A stretch of DNA of 64,000 bases from Amorphoplanes digitatis (GCF_014205335.1 NZ_JACHNH010000001.1:1674001-1738000), one strand, 5' to 3'. Positions 1 through 10,000 are shown, counted from the first letter of the stretch. Numbers and translations: made by a program. Notes: generated by a model not told the origin, from the letters alone.

Positions 1-2
1 CG

Positions 3-659
3 GGTGCGCTGACCGCGCTGCGGCTGTCGCTGGAGACCGCCACCATCGCCACCGTCGCGTGCCTGCTGTTCGGCGTGCCGCTGGCGTGGCTGCTCGCCCG
101 GGTCGAGTTCCCCGGCCGGCGGCTGGTCCGCGCGCTGGTGACCGTCCCGCTCGTGCTGCCGCCGGTGGTCGGCGGCGTCGCGCTGCTGCTGGTGTTCGGC
201 CGCAAGGGCCTGCTCGGCTCCTGGATGGACTCCACGTTCGGTGTCACGCTGCCGTTCACCACCACCGGTGTGGTCGTCGCCGAGGCGTTCGTGGCCATGC
301 CGTTCCTGGTCATCGCCGTGGAGGGCGCGCTGCGTGGCGCGGACACCCGGTACGAGGAGGCCGCCGCCACCCTTGGCGCGGGCCGGTGGACCGCCTTCAC
401 CCACGTCACGCTGCCCCTTGTCGCGCCGGGCGTCGCGGCCGGCGGCGTGCTGTGCTGGGCCCGGGCGCTCGGTGAGTTCGGCGCCACCATCACGTTCGCC
501 GGCAACTATCCCGGCATCACACAGACAATGCCCCTTGCGGTGTACCAGACCATGGAGGGCGGCGACCTGGACGGCGCGGTCGTGCTCAGCCTGATCCTGC
601 TCGCCGTGTCGGTGACGATCCTCGCCGCGCTCCGCGACAAGTGGATCACCAGCGGATGA
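3..659 (+). CDS. modB: Molybdate ABC transporter permease ModB (5'-truncated by window edge)
   Basis: Inner-membrane permease that carries molybdate (or tungstate) from a periplasmic-type binding protein to ModC. The reading frame is open from the first bases of the window, so the true start lies upstream and only about the last 218 residues are seen. They are hydrophobic with several membrane spans and include the EAA-type cytoplasmic loop that docks the ATPase, around EEAAATLGAGRWTAF, followed by the G..LPL..PG pattern of binding-protein-dependent permeases. The stop codon overlaps the start of modC as ATGA, so the two are translationally coupled. The assignment to molybdate rather than sulfate rests on permease sequence and on ModC with a TOBE-like tail; the binding protein modA would be expected just upstream, outside the window. 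Confidence 0.85.
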   Translation, partial: GALTALRLSLETATIATVACLLFGVPLAWLLARVEFPGRRLVRALVTVPLVLPPVVGGVALLLVFGRKGLLGSWMDSTFGVTLPFTTTGVVVAEAFVAMPFLVIAVEGALRGADTRYEEAAATLGAGRWTAFTHVTLPLVAPGVAAGGVLCWARALGEFGATITFAGNYPGITQTMPLAVYQTMEGGDLDGAVVLSLILLAVSVTILAALRDKWITSG

Positions 660-1768
660 CCGGACTACCGGCTTCCGGCCCGGTCCTCGACGCGCACCTG
701 CTCGTCGACCGGGGCGCCTTCCGCCTCGACGTGCCGCTGCGCATCGGCGCCGGGGAGGTGGTCGCCCTGCTCGGCCCCAACGGTGCCGGCAAGACCACCG
801 CGCTGCGCGCCCTGGCCGGGCTCCAGCCGCTCACCGCCGGACACGTCACCCTGGCCGGGAACGACCTCGACCGGCCCGACCGCCGACTGTGGACGCACAC
901 CGAGCGCCGGCCGATCGGCGTGGTGTTCCAGGACTACCTGCTCTTCCCCCATCTCAGCGCGCTGGACAACGTCGCCTTCGGGCCGCGCCGGCACGGCGCC
1001 GACCGGCGTACCGCCCGCCGGCTGGCCGCGGGCTGGCTCGCCCGGGTCGGCCTCGCCGAGCACGCCCGGCGCAGGCCGCGGCAGCTCTCCGGCGGGCAGG
1101 CGCAGCGCGTCGCGCTCGCCCGCGCCCTCGCGGTCGATCCGGTCCTGCTGCTGCTGGACGAGCCCCTCGCGGCGCTGGACGCCCGCACCCGGCTGGACAC
1201 CCGCGCCGAGCTGCACCGCCATCTCACCGCGCACCCCGGCGCGACCCTGCTGGTCACCCACGACCCGCTCGACGCCCTGGTCCTGGCCGACCGGCTGGTC
1301 ATCATCGAGGACGGCCGCATCGTGCAGGAGGGCGACGCCGCGACCATCACCGCCCGGCCGCGCACCGACTACGTCGCCCGCCTGGTCGGGCTCAACCTGT
1401 ACCGCGGCACCGCCGCCGGCCACGCCGTCCAGCTCGGGTCCGGGTTCGCCCTGACCGCCGCCGACGCCCTGCACGGCGACGCGTTCGTGGCGTTCCCGCC
1501 GTCGGCGGTGGCGCTGCACCTTCAGCGGCCGGACGGCAGCCCCCGCAACACCTGGCAGGCGACCGTCACCGGCCTACAGCGACACGGCGACAACCTGCGG
1601 GTGCAGCTCGCCGGCCCGATCGGCGTCGCGGCCGACGTCACTCCGGCCGCCGCCGCGGACCTGCGCCTCGCACCCGGGCAGGCGGTGTGGGCCGCGGTCA
1701 AGGCCGCCGAGACCCGCGCCTACCCCGCCGACGCCGGCCCCGCGCCCGCCGAGGCGCAGACCCGGTAA
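656..1768 (+). CDS. modC: Molybdate ABC transporter ATP-binding protein ModC
   Basis: ATPase that powers molybdate import with ModB. It has Walker A GPNGAGKTT, Q-loop VFQDYLLFPHLSALDN, ABC signature LSGGQAQRVALARAL, Walker B LLLLDEPLAALD and a switch histidine in LLVTHDPLDAL. After about residue 240 comes a TOBE/MOP-like beta domain (NTWQATVTGLQRHGDNLRVQL), typical of ModC regulatory tails that bind oxyanion. The ATG at 656 overlaps the modB stop (ATGA), so I prefer it over the in-frame GTG at 641. Length, about 370 residues, is normal. The closest alternative is a sulfate or iron ATPase (CysA or FbpC type), but the partner permease and the domain order favour molybdate. Confidence 0.88.
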   Translation: MTGLPASGPVLDAHLLVDRGAFRLDVPLRIGAGEVVALLGPNGAGKTTALRALAGLQPLTAGHVTLAGNDLDRPDRRLWTHTERRPIGVVFQDYLLFPHLSALDNVAFGPRRHGADRRTARRLAAGWLARVGLAEHARRRPRQLSGGQAQRVALARALAVDPVLLLLDEPLAALDARTRLDTRAELHRHLTAHPGATLLVTHDPLDALVLADRLVIIEDGRIVQEGDAATITARPRTDYVARLVGLNLYRGTAAGHAVQLGSGFALTAADALHGDAFVAFPPSAVALHLQRPDGSPRNTWQATVTGLQRHGDNLRVQLAGPIGVAADVTPAAAADLRLAPGQAVWAAVKAAETRAYPADAGPAPAEAQTR

Positions 1769-1778
1769 CGGCGGCGAG

Positions 1779-1807
1779 TCAGGGTGGCCGGGGCATCTCG
1801 GCCCTGA
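1779..1807 (+). terminator. Hairpin after modC
   Basis: An inverted repeat (TCAGGG then GGCCG, loop, CGGCC then CTGA) lies 10 bases after the modC stop. There is no clear T-run, so it is a plausible but weak terminator. The rest of the gap to 1951 is locally AT-richer and holds no gene. Confidence 0.35.
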
Positions 1808-1951
1808 GCTGGGAATCCGCGTCCTATTCTGGCCAGCATGGCCTATCATCACAATCTGGATATTTCTCTCATATCCTTTGATTACGGCGGCCCGCACGAT
1901 CTCAAGCCCTCGTCGCTCTGACGCCGGCGCGGGCAGCACAAAGGAGAAGGA

Positions 1952-4675
1952 ATGTCCGTCGAGCTGGAGCCCGATCTGCGCGACATGCGCGGCCTGAGCT
2001 GGCATGCCATGACGGTCGACGAGGTGGCCGAGACGCTGGCCGCCGACGCCGGGCGGGGCCTGTCGAGCGCCGAGGTCGCCGCGCGTCAGGCCCGGTACGG
2101 GCCCAACGCGCTCAAGTCGGCGCCGCCGACGCCGTGGTGGCGGACGCTGCTTGCCCAGTTCACCGACGGGCTGATCCTGGTGCTGTTCGGCGCCGCGGTG
2201 CTGTCCCTGGCCATCGGCGAGATCGAAGAGGCCGCCTTCATCGCCGTTCTCCTGGTGTTCAACGGCCTGCTCGGGTTCTGGCAGGAACGGCAGGCGCAGA
2301 AGTCGCTCGCCGCGATCCAGGCGCTGGTCGTGCAGCAGGCGCGGGTCCGCCGCGACGGCGCCGTACAGCAGATCCCGGCGGATCAGATCGTCCCGGGCGA
2401 CGTCGTGCTGCTGGAGGCCGGCGACACGGTGCCGGCCGACGGGCGCCTCGTCGCCGCGTTCCGGCTGGCGATGGCGGAGGCGGCGCTCACCGGCGAGGCG
2501 GTGCCGGTCGACAAGGACTCCGGCCCGGTCGGCCGCGACGCCGCCCTCGCGGACCGCACCGACATGGCGTTCACCCACACCGCGGTCACGGCCGGCCGGG
2601 CGGAGGTGCTGGTCACCGCGACCGGCATGGACACCGAGATCGGCAAGCTGGCGACGCTGATGTCCGAGGTGGAGGCCGAGCCGACGCCGCTGCAACGCCA
2701 GACCGCCCAGCTCGGCCGGCGGCTGGCGATCATCGCCGGTTTCGCCGTGCTCGGTCTCCTGCTGATCGGGCTCGCGCAGGGGCAGGAGTTCGCCGAGCTG
2801 GTCGTCGGCGCGATCGCGCTGGCCGTCGCGGCCATCCCGGAGGCGCTGCCGGCGACCGTCACGGTGACGCTCGCGGTGGGGATGAGCCGCCTCGCCAAGC
2901 GTCGCGCGGTGGTCAAGCGCCTGCACGCCGTGGAGACCCTCGGTTCCACCTCGGTCATCTGCAGCGACAAGACCGGCACCCTGACCCTCAACCAGATGAC
3001 CGTGCGGACCCTGGTCCGCGGCGACGAGGAGTTCTCCGTCGACGGACAGGGCTACTCGCTCGAGGGGCGGATCGTCGCCACCGACTTCGACGGCCGGCCG
3101 CCCGAACTGCGCCGCCTCGCGGCCGCGATGGCGCTCTGCAACGACTCGGTCATCCGCGACGGCGCCTGCATCGGCGACCCCACCGAGGGCGCGCTGGTGG
3201 TCCTGGCCGCCAAGGCGGGCATCGACGTCGACGGCGCCCGGCAGCGGTTCCCGCGGGTCGGCGAGGTGCCGTTCGACTCCACCACGAAGTACATGGCGAC
3301 GATCCACGAGGACCGGCTGCGGCAGCACGGCGACGAGCTCGTGATCTGCGTCAAGGGCGCGGTCGAGAGCGTGCTCGAACGCGTCGACGACATCGCGGAC
3401 CACGACGGCGAGCCGGTCGCCCTCGACGACGCCGGTCGCGCCGCGGTCCGGGCGTCCGCCGAGCGGCTCGCCGAGGGCGGGCAGCGGGTCCTCGCGGCCG
3501 CGGGCCGGTGGGTGCCCCGCAACCGGATCGACCTCGACGGCGACCTCGCGCAGGCCGCGACCGGCATGACCTTCCTCGGCCTGGTCGGCATCGTGGATCC
3601 GCCGCGGATCGAGGCGAAGGAGGCGATCGCCGCCGCCCACAGGTCCGGCATCGAGATCAAGATGATCACCGGTGATCATCCGGCGACGGCGGGCGCCATC
3701 GCCGACGCCCTCGGCATCACCGGCGAGGTGATCCGCGGCGCCGACCTCGAGCACATGGACGACCGGGAGTTGGCCGGCCGGGTACGCGACATCGGGGTGT
3801 TCGCCCGGGTCGCGCCCGAGCACAAGCTGCGCATCGTGCGGGCGTTGCAGTCGCAGGACCTGGTGGTGTCGATGACCGGCGACGGCGTGAACGACGCGCC
3901 CGCGCTGGAGCAGGCGGACATCGGCGTGGCCATGGGGATCACCGGCACCGAGGTGACCAAGGAAGCCGCCGACATGATCCTGCTGGACGACAACTTCGCG
4001 ACGATCGTGACCGCGGTCCGCGAGGGGCGGACGATCTACGAGAACATCGTCAAGTTCGTCCGCTTCCAGCTGTCGACCAACCTGAGCGCCATCATGGCGG
4101 TCCTGGCCAGCGCGTTGCTGGGCATGGCCGCGCCGTTCACGACGATCCAGATCCTCTGGGTCAACCTCATCTGCGACGGCCCGCCGGCGCTGGCGCTCGG
4201 CGTCGACGAACCCCGCCCGGGTGCGATGGACGAGCCGCCGCGGCCCAAGAAGACCCAGATCCTGCCCGGGGCCCGCCTGCGGGTGCTGCTCTGGCTCGCC
4301 GCGATCATGGCCGCCTGCTCCCTCGGGGTGGTGGCCCTGGCCGAGCCGGCGTACGGCGTCGCGGTCGCGGCCACGATGGGCTGGACCACGTTCGTGCTCG
4401 CCCAGCTCTTCAACGTCTTCAACGCGCGCTCCGAGCGGGCGTCGACGTTCGTCTCGGGATTCTTCTCGAACCGCTACCTCTGGATGTCGGTCGGCGTCGT
4501 GGCCGTCGCCCAGCTCGCCATCGTCAAGGTCGAGTGGCTGGGCGAGTTCTTCAACGCCACCCACCTGAGCGGGGCTCAGTTCGCGATCTGCCTGGCCGCC
4601 GGCTCGGTCGTGCTGTGGCTCGAGGAGATTCGCAAGGTGGTCGTCCGTAGCCGCGCCCGCGCCCGGGCGCGGTAG
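1952..4675 (+). CDS. P-type cation-transporting ATPase (Ca2+-type, P2A-like)
   Basis: Membrane ATPase of about 907 residues that forms a phospho-aspartate intermediate to move a cation, most likely Ca2+. An N-terminal cation-ATPase domain (DEVAETLAADAGRGLS) comes first. The actuator TGE loop follows in AALTGEAVP, then PEALPATVTVTL in M4, where classical Ca2+ pumps have PEGLP. The phosphorylation motif CSDKTGTLTLNQM places the phosphorylated Asp near residue 339, and the hinge motif MTGDGVNDAPAL follows. The C-terminal membrane block contains NLICDGPPALALG, which keeps the ligand Asn and Asp of the Ca2+-pump M6 motif NLVTDGLPA. A good Shine-Dalgarno, AAGGAGA at 1941-1947, fixes the start. The ion is inferred from family resemblance; Na+ or Mn2+ cannot be excluded. 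It stands alone, with a convergent gene four bases downstream. Confidence 0.85.
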   Translation: MSVELEPDLRDMRGLSWHAMTVDEVAETLAADAGRGLSSAEVAARQARYGPNALKSAPPTPWWRTLLAQFTDGLILVLFGAAVLSLAIGEIEEAAFIAVLLVFNGLLGFWQERQAQKSLAAIQALVVQQARVRRDGAVQQIPADQIVPGDVVLLEAGDTVPADGRLVAAFRLAMAEAALTGEAVPVDKDSGPVGRDAALADRTDMAFTHTAVTAGRAEVLVTATGMDTEIGKLATLMSEVEAEPTPLQRQTAQLGRRLAIIAGFAVLGLLLIGLAQGQEFAELVVGAIALAVAAIPEALPATVTVTLAVGMSRLAKRRAVVKRLHAVETLGSTSVICSDKTGTLTLNQMTVRTLVRGDEEFSVDGQGYSLEGRIVATDFDGRPPELRRLAAAMALCNDSVIRDGACIGDPTEGALVVLAAKAGIDVDGARQRFPRVGEVPFDSTTKYMATIHEDRLRQHGDELVICVKGAVESVLERVDDIADHDGEPVALDDAGRAAVRASAERLAEGGQRVLAAAGRWVPRNRIDLDGDLAQAATGMTFLGLVGIVDPPRIEAKEAIAAAHRSGIEIKMITGDHPATAGAIADALGITGEVIRGADLEHMDDRELAGRVRDIGVFARVAPEHKLRIVRALQSQDLVVSMTGDGVNDAPALEQADIGVAMGITGTEVTKEAADMILLDDNFATIVTAVREGRTIYENIVKFVRFQLSTNLSAIMAVLASALLGMAAPFTTIQILWVNLICDGPPALALGVDEPRPGAMDEPPRPKKTQILPGARLRVLLWLAAIMAACSLGVVALAEPAYGVAVAATMGWTTFVLAQLFNVFNARSERASTFVSGFFSNRYLWMSVGVVAVAQLAIVKVEWLGEFFNATHLSGAQFAICLAAGSVVLWLEEIRKVVVRSRARARAR

Positions 4676-4678
4676 GGG

Positions 4679-5110
4679 TCATCCGGCGGTCGCCGTGCGG
4701 GTGAGTTCGAGGACGGGGATGGTCCGGATCCCGGCGGTCTTCCGCGCGTACTCGGCGAAGCCGGGATAGCGGCCGGCCTGCTCGTCGAAGCGCCGGTCGC
4801 GCTCGTCACCGGTCAGCTCCCGCACGGTCACGGCGTACGTGACGGTGCCGCGCTCCACGGTGGCCCGGCCGGCCGCGACGAGGTTGTGGTACCAGTCGGG
4901 GTGTTCCGGCGCGCCGGCCTTGGACGCGAACACGTCGATGACGTCGTCGTCGGTCTCGTGCGGCAGATACATCAGCGGGGCGACGAGTTCGCGTCCGCTC
5001 TTGCGGCCGCGGTGGTGCAACAGCACCATGGGCGCCCCGGCGAACGGCCCGCCGACGCGGCCCTCGTTCGCCCGGAACTCCTCGATGATCTTGGTGTTCC
5101 AGTCACTCAT
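4679..5110 (-). CDS. Nitroreductase-family deazaflavin (F420)-dependent oxidoreductase, Ddn-like
   Basis: A 143-residue single-domain split-beta-barrel protein of the Ddn family, which uses reduced coenzyme F420 to reduce quinones or nitro compounds. The family fingerprint is clear: VLLHHRGRKSGRELVAPLMY near residue 30, then PEHPDWYHNLVAAGRATVE in the middle and R..VLELTR at the end. Two further members of the family lie at 38331-39221. It converges with the P-type ATPase gene and precedes the SpoIIAA-like gene with a 15-base gap, possibly co-transcribed with it. The substrate is unknown. Confidence 0.85.
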   Translation of the reverse strand: MSDWNTKIIEEFRANEGRVGGPFAGAPMVLLHHRGRKSGRELVAPLMYLPHETDDDVIDVFASKAGAPEHPDWYHNLVAAGRATVERGTVTYAVTVRELTGDERDRRFDEQAGRYPGFAEYARKTAGIRTIPVLELTRTATAG

Positions 5111-5125
5111 CGGAATGCGGTCCCC

Positions 5126-5497
5126 TTATGCCGTCAGCCATTGCTTGGCCGACTCCAGTTCTGGCTGCGGATAGGCGCGCGCCTCGCCGGGCATCATCCA
5201 GGCGAACAGGCCCATGGCGTGGCGTACCCAGTCCAGGTCGGAGACTATCGCGATCCGTTCCCACGCCTTGTGATGCGACAGGGCCGGTCCGAGGCCGAAC
5301 TTCAGGTCCTCCCAGAAGGCGCCCGGCTGGAACCAGCCGAAGTCGTCCTCGACGACGAACAGGAGCCGTATCCCGCCCTGCTCGAGCGCGGCCTTCATCG
5401 GCGGCAGCAGGATGTTCACGTATTCTTCGCGGCTGATCGGCCCGGAGAATCGGAAGCCGAGGGCGCCGTCCGGCAGGTCGGAAAGCACTTCGATCAT
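5126..5497 (-). CDS. SpoIIAA/STAS-like domain protein
   Basis: A 123-residue protein resembling the SpoIIAA-like (PF11964) family: it opens with an IEVL-D-P-GALGFRFSG strand and a hinge (ISREEYVNILLPPMKAALEQ), followed by LLFVVEDDFGWF and a C-terminal HHKAWERIAIVSDLDWVRH helix-strand unit ending in W. The frame stays open for 117 codons further upstream, but that part overlaps 5570-5863 on the other strand and does not look like protein; the ATG at 5497 gives the expected length. The family has no settled biochemical role; members resemble anti-sigma-factor antagonists but lack the phosphorylatable serine context. Confidence 0.7.
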   Translation of the reverse strand: MIEVLSDLPDGALGFRFSGPISREEYVNILLPPMKAALEQGGIRLLFVVEDDFGWFQPGAFWEDLKFGLGPALSHHKAWERIAIVSDLDWVRHAMGLFAWMMPGEARAYPQPELESAKQWLTA

Positions 5498-5569
5498 GGG
5501 ATGACGATGACCCAGCCGGCCCGCGGGCACCTCATCCGCGATGGGTGATCCGCGTGAGAAACTGCGTTC

Positions 5570-5863
5570 ATGAGCGGTGACGTGGACCCCGAGGTGAGCG
5601 CCCTGGCGATCAACGTCACGATCCCCGAGGAGCTCCGCTGGGCCGACACCCGGCGCGGTGTGGAGTTCATGCTGACCACGCTCAACGTCCGGCTGCTCAA
5701 GGACGGCAGCCTCGCGGCGAAGGCGTACGGCCGGCCGACCGCCGGTGGCCGCGGCGCCTACGTCTCGTTCACCGTGCCCGACCGGCCCGAGCTTGTTGCC
5801 CTGGTCGAGCGAGCCGCCGGCCGTGCCGGCGAGCTGTGGGCCGCGCACCGCGGTCTCGGCTGA
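5570..5863 (+). CDS. Small hypothetical protein (97 aa)
   Basis: A soluble 97-residue protein that I do not recognise. It contains a conserved-looking core, LAINVTIPEELRWADTRRGV, then GRPTAGGRGAYVSFTVPDRP and a basic alanine-rich C-terminal helix. There is no signal peptide, membrane span or Cys. The gene is divergent from the SpoIIAA-like gene with about 70 bases between the starts, and faces the secreted protein gene at 5939 across a large hairpin. Codon usage is strongly G/C at third positions, which supports real coding. Confidence 0.6.
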   Translation: MSGDVDPEVSALAINVTIPEELRWADTRRGVEFMLTTLNVRLLKDGSLAAKAYGRPTAGGRGAYVSFTVPDRPELVALVERAAGRAGELWAAHRGLG

Positions 5864-5870
5864 TCAGCGG

Positions 5871-5938
5871 CCGGCCCCGGCGCCCCATCGCCCCGCTCGG
5901 CCGGAGCCGGGCGGGTGCGATGGGTGCGGCGGGGTCGG
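5871..5938. terminator. Long imperfect hairpin between convergent genes
   Basis: The whole gap between the converging genes folds on itself: the GCCCCATCGC block at 5882-5891 pairs with the GCGATGGGTGC block near 5917-5927, with the outer GGCCCCGGC and GCGGGGTCGG pairing further. It fits a bidirectional terminator and lacks a T-run. Confidence 0.6.
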
Positions 5939-6352
5939 TCAGCCGATGCCGATGTTGTTGTGCGCCATGACCGGCCGGAACCAGCGGTTGCCGGAGAAGA
6001 TGGCGTCGTAGCCGTTCACCAGCAGGTTCGCCAGGGAGATCGGCGGCGGGATGGGCCCGTTGCGGCACTCGGCGACGCCGTTCCAGTCGGTGGTCGCCTC
6101 GCACATGAACCAGCGCTCGCCGGTGGTGACGAACGAGACCGGAAGACCCGGTACCGGGCGGCCGTCGAGGGTCGTGATCCGGGTCCGGAGGTTGAGGACC
6201 TCGCGGGCGATCACGTCCAGGGTGCCGTAGTAGGCGGTGGCGTGAAGCCGCTGCGGCGGCGGTTGTGCCCCGACGGCCTGGGCCGGGCTAGCAGTAGCGA
6301 CGCTTATGAGCGCCACGGCGATTGCGAGCAATCGCTTGATGGTTTGCTTCAT
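5939..6352 (-). CDS. Small secreted protein, possible Ig-like domain
   Basis: About 137 residues with a clear Sec signal peptide: KQTIKRLL, then an AVALISVATASPAQA hydrophobic and cleavage region. The mature part, about 108 residues, contains LDGRPVPGLPVSFVTTGERW, a pattern seen in bacterial Ig-like/invasin-type beta-sandwich modules, plus two cysteines in FMCEATTDWNGVAECRNG that could form a disulfide. No catalytic motif is visible. I placed the start at the second Met (6352), since it begins a standard signal peptide; an upstream Met at 6361 would add three residues. Confidence 0.6.
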   Translation of the reverse strand: MKQTIKRLLAIAVALISVATASPAQAVGAQPPPQRLHATAYYGTLDVIAREVLNLRTRITTLDGRPVPGLPVSFVTTGERWFMCEATTDWNGVAECRNGPIPPPISLANLLVNGYDAIFSGNRWFRPVMAHNNIGIG

Positions 6353-7005
6353 GGAGCACAAAGTAGGTGATTTGTCTGCCTAACAGGCACGGACACACCC
6401 AAGCGTGTTCAAATGCCCACCATCGGGTGTATTGGACATGTCACCGCCGCGCTCCGTCACCTGTTCGCCGGCCCGACACGCCGGGGTCCCGCCTCCGTGG
6501 CGGCGGCGAGGAGATGTCGCCGGGGTTGCCACGCTTCTACCCGGACGCATTGGTTGCCCCGGTCATTCGCTCGCTCCGGTAAATGCGAGGGGCTCGGCGA
6601 GAAGCGTGCCCGGAGGCTCCCGCAGGTTCGCGTGCCGCGCCCCTAATGGCAAAAAAGGGGAAGCGGGCGTGGCAACGGAGAAAGCGGCGGGCCAGGACGC
6701 GACCGGTCGCCTGCGGGCCGGTCCGACCACATTCGACACGGCGGCGAAAACACCATTCGCGTATGCACCGTCCATCCCGGTCGGAGCGGCTTGCGACGTA
6801 CTGCACTTACGCGGTGGTGAAACCCAACCGGGTGACCCGCTTGCAAGATCACCCTGCCGATGTCGCGTGTTCTACCTTGGACTGCGAAAGGTATGGTTAG
6901 CATCCCTGAAAGCGCATCCGCCGGCGATCGCGCATCGGTGAGTTCTGCGTTTTCGTGGCGGCTTTCCGGTCAAGCCGTCAACCGCACGCAAGCATGGGGA
7001 CATCA
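6353..7005. other. Gene-free 650-bp region upstream of the PKS gene
   Basis: The region is less GC-rich and has no convincing coding frame; open frames here have Cys-, His- and Arg-rich translations unlike neighbouring proteins. It holds a weak inverted repeat (TGTTCAA at 6406-6412, TTGGACA at 6432-6438) and a possible promoter just before the PKS gene (TTGGAC at 6877-6882, TAGCAT at 6898-6903, a short 15-base spacer). A regulatory leader for the biosynthetic gene is likely, but I cannot define it better. Confidence 0.4.
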
Positions 7006-10000
7006 GTGGACATTGCGATTGTCGGTCTTTCTTGCCGTTTTCCGGGTGCTCGTGACGTCGTGGAGTTCTGGGCGAACTCGTTGAACGCAGCTCATCAATT
7101 CCGGAGTGTTCCGTCCGCGCGATGGAATCACGAGACAGTTTTCTCAAACGATCGCCGGGATGCGCATTCCACCTACACCGACCGGGTGGCCTTCCTCGAC
7201 GGCGTCGAGAATTTCGCCGCCCTGCACCACCGGATTCCGCCCCGGCGCGCCAAGGCCATGGATCCCCAGCATCGCCTGCTCATCGACCTGGCCCGGGAGG
7301 CGGTGCAGGACGCCGGCTGGGAGCGGTCCGAGTTCGACCGGGCCACCACCGGGGTGTTCGTCGGCCTCAGCACGTCCGACTACTCGAACGTGGCAGCCGC
7401 GCGGGTCACCGCGATGATGCTGGCCGACGGGTCACTGTCGCCGGAGGCGTCCGACGCCGGGCTGCTCGGCGCGGTGGCGGAGGCGGCGGCGACGGCCGTC
7501 GACGCGCCGCAGTCCTTCTCGCTCGCCGGCTCGCTGCTCAACATGGGGCCGTGCACCGTCAGCGAGCTGCTCGACCTCGGCGGTCCCTCGTTCGCCGTCG
7601 ACGCGGCGTGTTCGTCCGCGCTCGTCGCGCTGCACCAGGCCGTCAATCACCTGCGGACCGGGTCGTGCAGCGCGGCGCTGGTCGGCGGGGTCTTCCTCAA
7701 CCTGACCCCCAACGCGCTCATCGGCTTCTCCCGCGTCGGCGCGCTGTCCGCCGCCGGGGTGTGCCGGCCCTTCGACGCCCGCGCTGACGGCTTCGTGCTC
7801 GGCGAGGGCGGGTCGCTCGCCGTGCTGCGCCCACTGCGCGACGCGGTCGCGGCCGGCGACCGGATCTACGCGGTGCTCAACGGCATCGGCACGGGCAACG
7901 ACGGCAAGGGCTCCGGGCCGATGACCCCGAGGGCCGAGGGCCAGGAGGCCGCGATGCGGGCCGCCTACCGGGACGCGGGCGTCACCCCGGGCGCCATCGA
8001 CTTCCTCGAGGCACACGGCACCGGCACGACGGTCGGCGACCGGGTCGAGATCGAGGCGGTACGGCGGCTGCGCGCGACGGGCGCCGCCGGGCGGCCCTGC
8101 TACCTGTCGTCCGGAAAGGCGATCATCGGGCACACCCTGCCGGCGGCCGGCGCCGCGGGCGTGCTGCGGACGGCGCTCGCGCTGCACCACCGCACCGTGC
8201 CGCCGCAGCCGGCCTTCACAGCGCACCCCGACCTGCCGCTCGCCGCGGCGGGGCTGGAGATCACCACCGAGGCCCGGGAGTGGCCGGAGGTACCGGACGA
8301 CTGCCGGCGCGCCGGCGTCAGCTCGTTCGGTTTCGGCGGCACCAACGTGCACGCCGTGCTCAGCGAGGCGTCCGATCAGCGGGAGCCCGTCGACGCTGAC
8401 CGGGGTGGCGACGACCGCCCGTGGCTCGTGCTGCTCTCCGCGGACACGCCCGACCTGCTGGCGGCGTACGCCGCACGGATGGCGACCGTCGTCGCCGACG
8501 ACGACACGATGACCCCCGCCGCCGTGGCCCGCACGATGGCCGGCCGCCTGCCGCTGCCCGCCCGCCTGGCCGTGATGTGCCGGAGCCGGACGGAGCTCGT
8601 CGACCGGCTCGTGGCCGCCGCGCGGGCGCTGGCCGCCGGCTCGCTCGGCCGGCTCGGGCCGGGCGTGTACGCCGGTGCGGCGCCGCTCCCGCCCGAGCAG
8701 CGCCGGCTCGCCTTCCTCTACCCGGGCCAGGGTTCGCTGCGGGCGGGCGTGCTGCGCGACCTGGTGGCCCGCTTCCCCGCGCTGGACCGGCACGTACGCC
8801 CGCTCACCGACCTGGTCGACCAGCGCACCGGCACCCCGGTCTCCAAGCTGCTGTGCGAGGAGCCCGGTCCGGACGCCGAGTCGGAGGTGAACGCGACCCG
8901 GATCTGCCAGCCCGCGCTCGGCGTCGCCGGGATTCCGATGACCCAGCTGCTCGCCGACTGCGGGGTGCTGCCGCTGGTGACGCTCGGGCACAGCGCCGGC
9001 GAGGTGGTCGCCGCCGTCGCCGCCGGTGCGCTGACGCCCGGCGACGGCATCGACTTCCTGGTCGACCGCGGCGCGGCCGTGACCGCCGGTGAGGAGCCGC
9101 CGCCCGGCGCCATGGCCGCGGTGAAGATCGGCCCGGCCGGGTTCGAGGAGCTGCGCCGGGGCATCGAGGGTGTCTGGGCCGGCTGCTACAACCATCCGTC
9201 GCAGACGGTGGCCAGCGGTCATCGGAAGGCGATCGCGCGCCTGCTGGAGCGGTGCCGTGACCGTGGCGTCCAGGCCGTGCCGCTGCGGGTGTCGCACGCG
9301 TTCCACTCGCCGCTGCTCGCCGGGGTCGACACCCTGGTGGCCGCGCACGCGGCCGAGCTGACGGTGCACAAGCCCGCGGTGAGGCTGGTGTCCAGCGTGG
9401 ACCCGAGCGCGGCGAGCGATCCGGAGACGCTGCGCGCACTGTGGAGCCGCCAGGGCTCCTCGCCCGTGCTGTTCCGCGACGCCGTCGACGTCGCGGTCGA
9501 CTCCGGCGCCGACATCCTGGTGCAGGTCTGCGCCGGGGACGCCCTGCTCGGCATGGCGGCGCAGACGCCCTCGGCCAAGGGGCTGGAGGCGATCGCGCTG
9601 ATGCCGGCGGAGCCCGACGACGGCTACGCGCTGCTCGAGGGGCTGGGCCGGCTGACCGTCGCCGGCGTGCCCGTGAATCTGATGCCGCTGTTCGCGGGGC
9701 TGCGGGTGCCCCTGCTGACCCTGCCGCCCACGCCGGTGGCGACCCAGCACTACTCGATCCGCCGTGGTGCCGGCGACGGTCGCCCGCGGCCGGCCGGCGC
9801 GCGTGCCGGCCGCCCGCCGGTGGCCGGGCCGGCGCAGCCCACCCGGATCGAGTCCCGTCCACCGGAGCGCGCCGCGCTTCCGGCCGTAACCAGGAATGGA
9901 GAGCGGACGTACATGAACGACGTCATCCTGCTGCTGCGGGAACAACTCGCTGCCCTGCAAAGCTTCAGCGCCGAGCCGCTGGAACACTATGCCGGCACCG

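Noticed and set aside
1574-4564. 996-codon open frame antisense to the P-type ATPase
   Set aside because: Composition is His/Asp/Arg/Gly-rich without domains. High-GC genes often leave a long opposite-strand frame open, and the sense gene has DKTGT and other motifs.
6405-6941. 178-codon open frame in the PKS leader
   Set aside because: Cys-, Pro- and Arg-rich with no ribosome site; codon third positions do not look like coding, and it runs up to the PKS start.
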